Assembly: GCF_043195105.1 (NCBI RefSeq)
Contig: NZ_JBAFWO010000001.1
From: NCEH01 sp002257205
Lineage (GTDB): Bacteria; Pseudomonadota; Alphaproteobacteria; Rhizobiales; Xanthobacteraceae
Reading direction: 5' to 3' (one strand)
DNA: 64,000 nucleotides
Of this stretch, positions 42,081-49,284 are shown in pieces. Below the pieces are notes generated by a model. That model saw only the letters and a list, made by a program, of their open reading frames with translations. It searched no databases and was not told the DNA's origin. Position 1 is the first letter of the stretch; every line of letters begins with the position of its first letter. The position numbers and the translations under genes are program-made.

Positions 42081-42650
42081 ATGATGTACAACCCGCGCGA
42101 TTGGTATTGGCTGGGTGCAGACGGCCGTCTCTATTCCTCGGCGGCGGGCAGCGTCGTCGCGATGGACACCGCCGCCTATCTGGCCTGGATCGCCGCTGGA
42201 AACGTCGCGACGCGCTGGCCGCGAGACGAGGCCGGCGCGCAGACGGATGCGGCCTTGCAGGATGTGTTGGCGCCCTACGGCCTCTCTCTATCCCCCACCG
42301 CAGCCTTGCTCGCCCACGCGGCACAGCGCCGGTGGGAAATCGAGACCGGCGGGATCGAGGTGGCGGGCCAGATGATCCGCACCGACGAGCAGTCCCAGGC
42401 CAAGATCGCCGGCGCCTGTGTGCTCCTGTCCAACGACGCTGAGATGGCCAGCATCGACTGGGAAGCCCAGCCCGGCACGTGGGTGAGCCTCGATCGCGCC
42501 ACAATGATCGGCATCGGCGTCGCTGTCGGCCGGCATGTGCAGAGGTGTTTCTCGGCGCTGCGCCAGATCCAGGCGCGGATCAAAGCCGATCCGCCCAAGA
42601 TCACCACCACCAGCGAGATCGACGCAGCGCTTGAGGTCCAAAATGGCTGA
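42081..42650 (+). CDS. tail fibre assembly-type protein, DUF4376
   Basis: A 189-residue protein. The N-terminal YNPRDWYWLGADGRLYSSAA resembles fibre-assembly chaperones. The C-terminal region (AAQRRWEIETGGIEVAGQMI, then AKIAGACVLLSNDA and MIGIGVAVGRHVQRCFSALR) is the DUF4376 pattern. It follows the fibre gene by 17 bases with a GGGGGCAGGG site and tandem start codons (GTG 42078, ATG 42081, ATG 42084). Probably folds or caps the fibre. Confidence 0.8.
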   Translation: MMYNPRDWYWLGADGRLYSSAAGSVVAMDTAAYLAWIAAGNVATRWPRDEAGAQTDAALQDVLAPYGLSLSPTAALLAHAAQRRWEIETGGIEVAGQMIRTDEQSQAKIAGACVLLSNDAEMASIDWEAQPGTWVSLDRATMIGIGVAVGRHVQRCFSALRQIQARIKADPPKITTTSEIDAALEVQNG

Positions 42651-42989
42651 GGAAAATTGGCGCGGATATCAGGTCGGTGCGAGCGATCCGGCGATCCGGC
42701 GGTGCGGCACGCGGTGCTGCTGGCGCCGGGCATGGAGTGGCCCGCCGACGGCCGCATCGACCTCGGGATAGGCCCCAATGGCCCGGTGAGACCGCGCTGG
42801 CGCTGCCTCAGTTTCGAGACCGCCGGAACAGTGCTGATTGAGGATGAGGGCGGCGTGGTGATCCCGTACACGCGCGCGGCCGGGCAAATCCTGCCCCTGT
42901 CGGGCGTGGCATTGCGGCAGACCATAGCCACCGCAATCGGCGGTATTTCGGCGACCTCGGCCGGCCTCTTCCTGATCGGCCTGCGATGA
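42643..42989 (+). pseudogene. fibre-region protein split by an 8-bp tandem duplication
   Basis: ATG 42643 opens MAEENWRGYQVGASDPA, overlapping the previous gene as in an ordinary coupled operon. The frame then fails. At 42685-42700 the octamer GATCCGGC occurs twice in tandem. Removing one copy joins ASDPA directly to VRHAVLLAPGMEWPADGRID and gives an unbroken 112-residue protein that ends at 42989 (ISATSAGLFLIGLR), four bases into the next gene. So this is a recent frameshift, or a reversible slipped-strand switch. A start at TTG 42657 could still express the downstream part. Function unknown. Confidence 0.7.
42685..42700 (+). repeat. 8-bp tandem duplication GATCCGGC x2
   Basis: Two perfect adjacent copies cause the frameshift in the 42643-42989 gene. 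Perfect short tandem repeats can change copy number by strand slippage. Confidence 0.8.
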
Positions 42990-44353
42990 TCGGCGTTGGC
43001 GTCGCCATACCGAGCTTGATCACGGTCGCGCAGCTCGGCCTGGATCCATGGGCGGCGGACGCCCTCGGCCGGATGCAGGCGCCTCCGGATGATTTTGTTC
43101 GGCGGCTCGACGCTGGCGCGCGCATCTACCGGGCTGACGGAGTGCTCGACCGGCTGGACGCGCTGTGGGTCACTGGCTCCTACAGCCAGACCGCCGCTCG
43201 GCTGAACCTGGTGCCGTGGACCGGCACGGTGACGAACGCGCTGACGAACAGCGAGTTCGCTGGCGCGGCGCCCGGTGTCCTGCCCACGGGCCTGTCACTC
43301 GCCGGCTTCGCCGCAGGGAGCGGCAACAATTACGAAATCCAGGGCGTCGATAGCGTCAACGGCCAGCGGTTTATCAGGCTGCGCCTCTATGGCACATCGG
43401 TGGGCGTTGGGGCCGTTACGTTCAGCGTCCGGTCGGACACGAACGTTGATATCGGGCAGCGATGGACATCGAGCGCGAGCGTGGAGCTTGTCTCGGGCTC
43501 CTGGGTCGCGGGCCTCTCTGCCGTGACGCTGCGACTGAACTCGGATGGCGGCGGGAGCAACTTCATACCGGGGGCTCGGGCGCAATACACCAACACCCGC
43601 GTTGCGACCCTCGCCTCTACGGGCGGCAACCTTGTTCTGCGATACAGCACGCCGACAGCAACCACGACGCCCGTGACTTATGACGTGGTGCTGCGGATTG
43701 GCATGCCTCAACTGGTGCGCATGGACGTGCCGGGCAATTACATTCCCACCAGCGGGGCGGCGGCGTCTCAGGTGCAGACGCTGTACCGTTGGGATCTGTC
43801 GGAGATCAACAACCCGACATGGGCGGCGTGGGCGCCCGGCGCGCCCGGCGCGCCCGGCGGCTACGGGGGCAACGGGACCACCAGCTATCTGGATACGAAC
43901 GCCGATCCGAGCTTCGATTTTTCCAAGGCGACCCTCAGTTCCGCAAGCTATGGCGCATGGACTGGACTGAATTTAACGTCCGGCTTTTCACTGGGCGACA
44001 CAAACAACCGTGTTTCCATCAACCCGCGCACCTCCGGCGATCAGATCGTCGTACGCGTCAACTCCCCCTCCGGCCTCACGAGTGCGGCGGGCACTGTGCC
44101 CACTGCGGTCGGCCTGACTGTCGCCAACCGACCCTCCGAAAACCTGCGCGAAGGTTGGAAAAACGGGGTGCTCGTCGTGTCGGATACGCAAGCGCCGTCT
44201 TCGCTCCCTGTTGATCTGGCGTTGCTACGTGCTGGGGCGACATATTCGGCAAACCGAGTCTTGGCGGCGTTTGCCGGGGCGGCGCTCCTCTCGCCAGCGC
44301 AGCATCTTGCGGCTTACAGAGGGCTCGCGACCATGTTGGGGGTGGCGGTATGA
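42986..44353 (+). CDS. phage tail/fibre-region structural protein
   Basis: A 455-residue protein. The N-terminal part (MIGVGVAIPSLITVAQLGLD, FVRRLDAGARIYRADGVLDR) is conserved in this phage type. Beta-rich regions (ITFSV-like stretches, residues 90-250, LamG-like in strand pattern) follow. A collagen-like APGAPGAPGG stretch is encoded by three exact 9-base repeats at 43832-43858. The C-terminus is DLALLRAGATYSANRVLAAF. Probably a second fibre or adsorption protein. Overlaps its neighbours by 4 bases. Confidence 0.72.
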   Translation: MIGVGVAIPSLITVAQLGLDPWAADALGRMQAPPDDFVRRLDAGARIYRADGVLDRLDALWVTGSYSQTAARLNLVPWTGTVTNALTNSEFAGAAPGVLPTGLSLAGFAAGSGNNYEIQGVDSVNGQRFIRLRLYGTSVGVGAVTFSVRSDTNVDIGQRWTSSASVELVSGSWVAGLSAVTLRLNSDGGGSNFIPGARAQYTNTRVATLASTGGNLVLRYSTPTATTTPVTYDVVLRIGMPQLVRMDVPGNYIPTSGAAASQVQTLYRWDLSEINNPTWAAWAPGAPGAPGGYGGNGTTSYLDTNADPSFDFSKATLSSASYGAWTGLNLTSGFSLGDTNNRVSINPRTSGDQIVVRVNSPSGLTSAAGTVPTAVGLTVANRPSENLREGWKNGVLVVSDTQAPSSLPVDLALLRAGATYSANRVLAAFAGAALLSPAQHLAAYRGLATMLGVAV

Positions 44354-44577
44354 CCGCACAATATCTGATCCTGGATGCCGCCACCGCAGCGCTGGTGCGC
44401 GGCCCGACAGCCCCCGGATATGGGCTCGACCCGGTGCCTCTGCTGGACGGATCGGCCTGGATTCTCCCAGCGATCTGCGGGACTGCGCCTGAGCACGCGA
44501 TGCACCGGGAGGTGCTCGCCGGGATGCCGGTGCGCGAGGTGGCGGATGCCGAGTGGCAGCGTGAGGAGTTGGGGTAG
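44350..44577 (+). CDS. small hypothetical protein, end of the tail operon
   Basis: A 75-residue protein (AQYLILDAATAALVRGPTAP, then MHREVLAGMPVREVADAEWQ). It starts in an ATGA overlap with the previous gene and ends the late structural run. A GC-rich hairpin follows. Unknown function; possibly a fibre-assembly accessory protein. Confidence 0.65.
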   Translation: MTAQYLILDAATAALVRGPTAPGYGLDPVPLLDGSAWILPAICGTAPEHAMHREVLAGMPVREVADAEWQREELG

Positions 44578-44723
44578 ATCGACAACGAGGCCGGGGCGCA
44601 CCGCGCCCCGGAACGCGGGACGGCCTAGGAAACCTTTGCCCGCGTGACCGAAAAGCGCCTTACCGGTCCCTCGCCGCAGCTGCGGCCGCAGCGTCGGGTA
44701 CCTACAAGGCTGGATCTTAACAG
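44578..44723. promoter_or_regulatory. com-methyltransferase promoter region
   Basis: No gene. A perfect hairpin CCGGGGCGC-ACC-GCGCCCCGG (44591-44611, no T-run) may end the tail operon. The 12-base palindrome CCGCAGCTGCGG is at 44674-44685. GATC occurs at 44577-44580 and at 44713-44716, just upstream of the Com start. Mu mom is controlled by the C activator and by methylation of GATC sites, so these sites deserve testing. No promoter consensus is evident. Confidence 0.5.
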
Positions 44724-44915
44724 GTGGAAAACGTACGATGCGGGAAATGCAGCGCGCTGTTGTTTCGGGCGGGCGCTGGTGCCATCCAAGGCCCGATAGA
44801 GATCAAGTGCCGCCGGTGTGGCACCGTCAATTTCCTGAGGCCCGTCGAGCCCACCTCCGAGCGCCAAGAGCGCCGCTCCGGAGACGCTACATGTCGACCA
44901 TCCGCCGCGAAGTGA
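44724..44915 (+). CDS. com: Com-like zinc-finger translational regulator
   Basis: A 63-residue protein, GTG start, with two CxxC pairs: RCGKCSALLFRAG and IKCRRCGTVNFLRP. This is the Com family pattern. In Mu, Com binds mom mRNA and opens a structure that hides the mom start. Here it overlaps the downstream methyltransferase start by 25 bases, as com overlaps mom in Mu, so the methyltransferase mRNA is the likely target. Its own ribosome-binding site is poor. Confidence 0.85.
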   Translation: MENVRCGKCSALLFRAGAGAIQGPIEIKCRRCGTVNFLRPVEPTSERQERRSGDATCRPSAAK

Positions 44916-45616
44916 TTGGCAACGCCACCCTCTATCTCGGCGACGCCCTTGAGGTGCTCGCGATGCTGGAGCCGGGCTCGGTCAGCGCCGTTCTGGCGGA
45001 CCCGCCTTATTCGAGCGGCGGCGCCCACAAGGGAGACCGCTCCGCCGCCACCAGCAGCAAGTATCAATCCTCGCCGCATCGGGGGCTCTATCCGCAGTTC
45101 GCAGGCGATACCCGCGATCAGCGCGGTTTCTTGGCGTGGTCCACGATGTGGATGAGCCGCGCTCGGCTCGTGACGCAGCCCGGCGCCATCTCCTGCGTGT
45201 TCTCGGATTGGCGGCAGTTGCCCATCACTACGGACGCGGTGCAGGCGGGCGGCTGGGTGTGGCGCGGGATTGTGCCCTGGGACAAGACGGAGCGGGTTCG
45301 TCCCCAGCTCGGCCGCTACCGGGCACAAGCCGAGTATATCGTCTGGTCGACCAACGGAGCCCGGCCGCTTGTGGGACCGGTGGCACCAGGGGTGATCAGG
45401 GAGCCAATTCCGCCGGTCAAGCACCACATCGCGGGAAAGCCGGTTGGCTTGATGGAGCGGCTGATGTCGGTGATGGACGCGGGACCGATCCTCGATCCGT
45501 TCATGGGCTCAGGCACCGTGGGGCTCGCGTGTGCGGCTGCCGGCCGACCGTACATCGGGATTGAGGTGGAACCAGCCTATTTCGAGATCGCCTGTGAGCG
45601 GCTTGCGGCTCGATGA
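44891..45616 (+). CDS. DNA adenine-N6 or cytosine-N4 methyltransferase in the mom position
   Basis: A 241-residue enzyme. The catalytic motif is VLADPPYSSGG (Asp37-Tyr40). The SAM-binding motif near the C-terminus is ILDPFMGSGTVGLACAAAG, so the motif order is the beta class. The N-terminal VIGNATLYLGDALEVLAMLE is typical. The target site is not predictable. It is the last phage gene, 84 bases from the right end, and probably modifies phage DNA late to resist host restriction. Expression is presumably Com-dependent. Confidence 0.88.
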   Translation: MSTIRREVIGNATLYLGDALEVLAMLEPGSVSAVLADPPYSSGGAHKGDRSAATSSKYQSSPHRGLYPQFAGDTRDQRGFLAWSTMWMSRARLVTQPGAISCVFSDWRQLPITTDAVQAGGWVWRGIVPWDKTERVRPQLGRYRAQAEYIVWSTNGARPLVGPVAPGVIREPIPPVKHHIAGKPVGLMERLMSVMDAGPILDPFMGSGTVGLACAAAGRPYIGIEVEPAYFEIACERLAAR

Positions 45617-45700
45617 TCCTGCCCTATGACAAGCAAAAATCGTCTGAGGCTCACTGCAAAAGGTGCCGGTCATCACTGCAAAAGATCGCGGCCGGCTACA
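45617..45700. promoter_or_regulatory. prophage right end with transposase-binding boxes
   Basis: ACTGCAAAA occurs at 45675-45683 and 45653-45661, exactly 22 bases apart, the R1-R2 spacing of Mu. The outer copy is 17 bases from the terminal CA, matching the left end. A weaker GCAAAA at 45633-45638, a further 23 bases inside, may be a third site. Confidence 0.85.
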
Positions 45701-45705
45701 GTCCG
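45701..45705. repeat. target-site duplication GTCCG, right copy
   Basis: Direct copy of 5755-5759 immediately after the terminal ACA of the prophage. Confidence 0.88.
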
Positions 45706-45754
45706 CGGCGCGGTGGGGCGGGCGCTGAGATCTGAAAAATAGGCGGGAGGCGAA

Positions 45755-45831
45755 TGGTAGCAGCGGGCGGATTTGAACCGCCGACCTCCGGGTTATGAAT
45801 CCGGCGCTCTCACCAACTGAGCTACACTGCC
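45755..45831 (-). tRNA. tRNA-Met (anticodon CAT), elongator type
   Basis: On the minus strand the sequence folds as a cloverleaf. The acceptor stem is GGCAGTG/CGCTGCT. The D-arm is GCTC/GAGC and the T-arm is GGCGG-TTCAAAT-CCGCC. The anticodon CAT (plus-strand 45795-45797) lies in a 7-base loop, TTCATAA. The 3' CCA is encoded. The first pair is G-T and the innermost anticodon pair is A-C, so modified or tolerated mismatches exist. Elongator Met is favoured because the stem lacks the initiator C1-A72 mismatch and GGG/CCC pairs; tRNA-Ile2 with lysidine cannot be fully excluded. Confidence 0.93.
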
Positions 45832-45964
45832 ATGCGCATGCTGGCGCGGAAGCAACGCATATACGAGCGCCGCCGCGTTCGTGTCAATGAGGGTGTATTG
45901 GTATTCAACAGTCAAGCGCCCCGACGGCCTCTTTGAGTTTCACCGTAGAGGATTCGACGATCTT

Positions 45965-46312
45965 TTAGACCGATCGAGATAGTTTTTTCAAATAATCAAA
46001 CGACATGCCGACTGTACTCCAATTTGTTCCCATGAATGATTCTTCAAGAATCTTATTGTGACTTCTTCCGTGAAATGCATACCTTAAATCAAAAGATCCA
46101 ATCTTTGAAATCTTCGGATAGATATAATCGTATCTAAATCCCTGTTTAATGTAATAATTTGGATATTTTCCTGTACCGGATATTCCTATCCTTACATCGG
46201 CGCGATCTTCATCAAATTCATAAGTCAAAAAATTCGTTATGATTTGACGAATGTATTGATCTGGCCTTGCAAGTGTTTGTAGGACATCGTCAATTTTGCT
46301 ATCTTTTCTCAT
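45965..46312 (-). CDS. AT-rich orphan protein next to tRNA-Met
   Basis: A 115-residue protein of unknown function. Its DNA is strikingly AT-rich compared with its neighbours. It uses Ile, Lys, Tyr and Asn codons that are rare nearby, which points to acquisition. The sequence has a helical start (DSKIDDVLQTLARPDQYIRQ) and strands rich in Tyr (GKYPNYYIKQGFRYDYIYPK). No family recognised. The ATG at 46312 is preferred over an in-frame GTG two codons upstream. Confidence 0.6.
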   Translation of the reverse strand: MRKDSKIDDVLQTLARPDQYIRQIITNFLTYEFDEDRADVRIGISGTGKYPNYYIKQGFRYDYIYPKISKIGSFDLRYAFHGRSHNKILEESFMGTNWSTVGMSFDYLKKLSRSV

Positions 46313-46391
46313 CCCCACTCTCCGGCTAGCATTAGGTTTTCCGGAAATGGGGATGATTTTTTCGGTTTCAAGAAAGCGAGTGCGCCCACCC

Positions 46392-47036
46392 TCAGCCGCG
46401 CGCCTTTCGGATGCGCACCAGCTTGAAGAAGCCGACCGGGAAAACCGGCGAGATTTCCACCACTTCCATGTCGCCCTGGCGCGCCGCCCAGGCGCCGAGG
46501 CGGCCGGCCTTGAAGGCGATGCTCCAGCCCACTTTCTTCACCAGCGGGGCGAGGGCGGTTTCCACATGCATGGCGGCGCCCGCATCGGCGCCGAGCTTGG
46601 AGGCGATGATGATCTCGCCATTGGGCTTCAGCACGCGGCGCATCTCGTCGAGCGCGCCTTCCGGGTCCGGCACCAGGGTGATGACGAAGGGCACGGTGAC
46701 GGCATCGAAGCGGGCATCGGGAAAGCCGAGCGCGCAGGCGTCCATGGCGGCCAGCAGCGATACCTGCTTGAGGCCGCGCGCCGTGGTCTTCTGCACCGCC
46801 TTGCGCAGCATGTCCGAGGACAAATCGATGCCGGTCACGCGGCAGGTGCGGGGATAATAGGGCAGGGTCAGGCCGGTGCCGACGCCGACTTCCAGAATGT
46901 CCGGGCCGCAGCTCGCGGCGGCGTTGGCGGCCTTGCGCTGGGCGTCCGCCAGCAGCTTCTCATAGACGGTGTCATAGATGGGCGCCCATTTCGCATAAGC
47001 GCGCTTCTGGCCTTCGAGATCGTACTGGACCGCCAT
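46392..47036 (-). CDS. pmtA: phosphatidylethanolamine N-methyltransferase (PmtA-like)
   Basis: A 214-residue SAM-dependent methyltransferase. Motif I is ILEVGVGTGLTLPYY, the acidic motif is VTGIDLSSDMLRKA, and later come DMLRK and LDEMRRVLKPNGEIIIASKL. The N-terminus YAKWAPIYDTVYEKLLADAQ is typical of rhizobial/Rhodobacter PmtA, which makes phosphatidylcholine. A ubiquinone-type methyltransferase is the alternative. The start at 47036 (MAVQYDLE) is favoured over 47060. Confidence 0.75.
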   Translation of the reverse strand: MAVQYDLEGQKRAYAKWAPIYDTVYEKLLADAQRKAANAAASCGPDILEVGVGTGLTLPYYPRTCRVTGIDLSSDMLRKAVQKTTARGLKQVSLLAAMDACALGFPDARFDAVTVPFVITLVPDPEGALDEMRRVLKPNGEIIIASKLGADAGAAMHVETALAPLVKKVGWSIAFKAGRLGAWAARQGDMEVVEISPVFPVGFFKLVRIRKARG

Positions 47037-47124
47037 GTCTGCCTCTGCCCCAGCCTGCATCCCGGCGATGGTCCCGCCGGGACGTCATGTCATGCGGCGT
47101 CTGGGCCGCGAAAATCTTGTTCGC

Positions 47125-48315
47125 TCAGGCGACCTGCGCCTGCATCGCGTCGCGCACCGCCGAGCGGGTGCGCAGGATGGTGCCGCCGCCCAGCAGGCGG
47201 GCGCCGCCGTCGGGAGCATCGTAGAGCACGCATGCCTGCCCCGGTGCAACGCCTTCTTCGCCCAGGTGCAGATGCACCAGCGGCAGGCCCTGCGCGTCGA
47301 GCCCCAGCCGGCCGGGCGCGGGCGCGCGGGTGGACCGCACTTTCACGAACACCTCGCGCTCCGCCGCGCAGGCCTGCGCAAACGGCTCGTCGCCAAGCCA
47401 GTTCACGTCGGATATGCGGATGGCATGGACCGTCAGCGCCTCGCGCGGGCCGACCTTCACCTCGCGCCGCGCGGCATCAATGCCGATCACATAGAGCGGC
47501 TCAGGGGTGGAGATGCCGAGGCCCTTGCGCTGGCCGATGGTGTAATGCATCACGCCGCGATGGCGGCCGAGCAGGCGCCCGTCCAAATGCACGATGTCGC
47601 CGGGATCGCCCGCCTCGGGCCGCAGGCGCTGCACGATTTCGGCATAATCGCCGCCGGGCACGAAGCAGATATCCTGGCTGTCCGGCTTGTCCGCGACCAC
47701 GAGGCCGAGCTCGGTGGCGAGCGCGCGCACTTCGCTCTTCTTCAGATGCCCCAGCGGAAAGCGCAGCCGCGCCAGCTGAGCCTCACTGGTGGCGTAGAGG
47801 AAATAGCTCTGGTCGCGATTGTCCTCGGCGGCGCGATAGAGCGCGCGGCGCCCGTCCGGCAGGGCGCGGCTGGAGACATAATGGCCGGTGGCCAGAACCG
47901 AGGCGCCGAGATCCTCGGCGGTGGCGAGCAGGTCGCGGAACTTGACCGTGCGGTTGCAGTCCACGCACGGAATAGGGGTGACGCCAGAGGCGTAGCTGTC
48001 GGCGAAGCGCTCGATCACTTCCTCGCGAAAGCGGCTTTCATAATCGAGCACATAATGGGGAATGCCCAGCTTCTCGGCCACGGTGCGGGCGTCGTAAATG
48101 TCCTGCCCGGCGCAGCAGGCGCCCTTGCGCAAGGCGGCGGCGCCCTGGTCGTACAATTGCAGCGTCACGCCCACCACATCATAGCCGGCATGGGCCAGCA
48201 GCCCCGCCACGACGGAAGAATCGACGCCGCCCGACATGGCCACCACCACGCGGGTGGAGGCCGGGTCCGCGCCGATATCGCCGATCTGGTCGAGGAGGGT
48301 GGGAGGCAAGATCAT
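47125..48315 (-). CDS. mnmA: tRNA-specific 2-thiouridylase
   Basis: A 396-residue enzyme that thiolates U34 of Lys, Glu and Gln tRNAs. The ATP-binding PP-loop is VVVAMSGGVDSSVVAGLL. Catalytic cysteines are in PIPCVDCNRTVKF and DSQDICFVPGGDY. The C-terminal barrel follows. Starts MILPPTLLDQ. Length typical of alphaproteobacterial MnmA. Confidence 0.95.
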   Translation of the reverse strand: MILPPTLLDQIGDIGADPASTRVVVAMSGGVDSSVVAGLLAHAGYDVVGVTLQLYDQGAAALRKGACCAGQDIYDARTVAEKLGIPHYVLDYESRFREEVIERFADSYASGVTPIPCVDCNRTVKFRDLLATAEDLGASVLATGHYVSSRALPDGRRALYRAAEDNRDQSYFLYATSEAQLARLRFPLGHLKKSEVRALATELGLVVADKPDSQDICFVPGGDYAEIVQRLRPEAGDPGDIVHLDGRLLGRHRGVMHYTIGQRKGLGISTPEPLYVIGIDAARREVKVGPREALTVHAIRISDVNWLGDEPFAQACAAEREVFVKVRSTRAPAPGRLGLDAQGLPLVHLHLGEEGVAPGQACVLYDAPDGGARLLGGGTILRTRSAVRDAMQAQVA

Positions 48316-48470
48316 GGGGCGGTGTCACCGGCAGAAGAACGGGCGCATGGCCAGAACCTGCGCGACCACGCCCCTTTAGTATAGGTCGCCGCCGCCAGTG
48401 TGCAATTGCGACGCAACACAACGTCCATGTGCGGCAAGCAGGGCAGGGCACGCACCGGCGCGTGACGCGC

Positions 48471-49283
48471 TCAACTGGGCCCCGCCGCGCCGGCGAGATG
48501 ATGGAGCACGATGCCGCTGGTGGTGGCGACGTTCAAGCTGTCGAATCCCGCCGCCATGGGGATGGAGACGGTGCGCGTGCGGGCGAGCAGGTCCGCCGGC
48601 AGGCCGGGCCCCTCGGTGCCGAACAGCGCCGCGACGCGTGCGCCGCGGTCCAGCCGCGACAGGGGAATGGTCCCGGACGGGCTGAGCGAGACGATGTCGA
48701 AGCCGGCCTGCGCCAGCAGCGCCAGCATGTCTGCGCCGCCAGCGACGCGGGCATATGGCACGATGAGGCTTGCCCCCACCGAGACCCGGATCGCCTTGCG
48801 ATAGAGCGGATCGCAGCTCGCCGCGTCCAGCAGCACGGCGCCGGCACCGAAGGCGGCGGCATTGCGGAAGATGCCGCCCATATTGTCGTGGTTGGAGATG
48901 CCCACCAGCCCCACCACCAGCGCGCGCGCTGGAAGGGACGCGAGCAAGGCGGCCGCTTCGGGCGGCGGCGGCGGTTCCACAAGCGCCAGGATGCCGCGAT
49001 GGATGTGGAAGCCGACGATGGCGTCCATCACCGGCTGGGCCGCCACATGCACTGCGACAGGGTCCGGCAAAAGGGCGAGCACATCTTCCAGGCGCGCGGC
49101 GCTCGCGGCGGAGAGCAGCAACGCGCGGATGCAATGGTCGGTGCGCGGCACGAGCAGGCGCAGCACCACTTCGCCCTCGGCGATGAAGCGGTTCTTGCGG
49201 CCGATCAGGTCGCGCTCGCGCAAGGCGACGAAATCCGCGATGCGCTCATCCTGCGCATCGGTGATCGTGACGAGATCCGGCAT
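48471..49283 (-). CDS. SpoU-family RNA 2'-O-methyltransferase
   Basis: A 270-residue TrmH/SpoU protein. The N-terminal substrate-binding part is RKNRFIAEGEVVLRLLV. The SPOUT knot holds VGLVGISNHDNMGGIFRNAA (motif 1), AALFGTEGPGLPADLL (motif 2) and IPMAAGFDSLNVATTSGIVL (motif 3). It methylates a ribose in rRNA or tRNA; the target is not determined. The start at 49283 lies one base from the LacI stop, so the two may be cotranscribed. Confidence 0.9.
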   Translation of the reverse strand: MPDLVTITDAQDERIADFVALRERDLIGRKNRFIAEGEVVLRLLVPRTDHCIRALLLSAASAARLEDVLALLPDPVAVHVAAQPVMDAIVGFHIHRGILALVEPPPPPEAAALLASLPARALVVGLVGISNHDNMGGIFRNAAAFGAGAVLLDAASCDPLYRKAIRVSVGASLIVPYARVAGGADMLALLAQAGFDIVSLSPSGTIPLSRLDRGARVAALFGTEGPGLPADLLARTRTVSIPMAAGFDSLNVATTSGIVLHHLAGAAGPS

Positions 49284-49284
49284 G

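Larger units (their letters stand above)
5760..45700 (+). mobile_element. complete Mu-like transposable prophage, 39,941 bp
   Basis: The element begins TGT and ends ACA, and is flanked by direct GTCCG repeats. A nine-base box TTTTGCAGT sits 17 bases inside the left end, and its inverse ACTGCAAAA sits 17 bases inside the right end. Inside lie, in Mu order: repressor, Ner, transposase, MuB-like ATPase, Gam, GemA, Mor, lysis, terminase/portal/head, contractile tail, fibres and com-like genes. All morphogenetic modules are present, so it looks functional. The one visible lesion is a frameshift in a small fibre-region gene near 42690. No integrase of the tyrosine or serine type is present. Confidence 0.93.

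Noticed and set aside
43832..43858. Three 9-bp GCGCCCGGC repeats considered as phase-variable
   Set aside because: A 9-base unit keeps the reading frame; it simply encodes a collagen-like APG stretch.
5760..45700. tRNA-targeted integration at the nearby tRNA-Met
   Set aside because: The tRNA lies 55 bases outside the right end, no tRNA fragment is repeated at the left end, and there is no integrase; the 5-bp duplication shows transposition.
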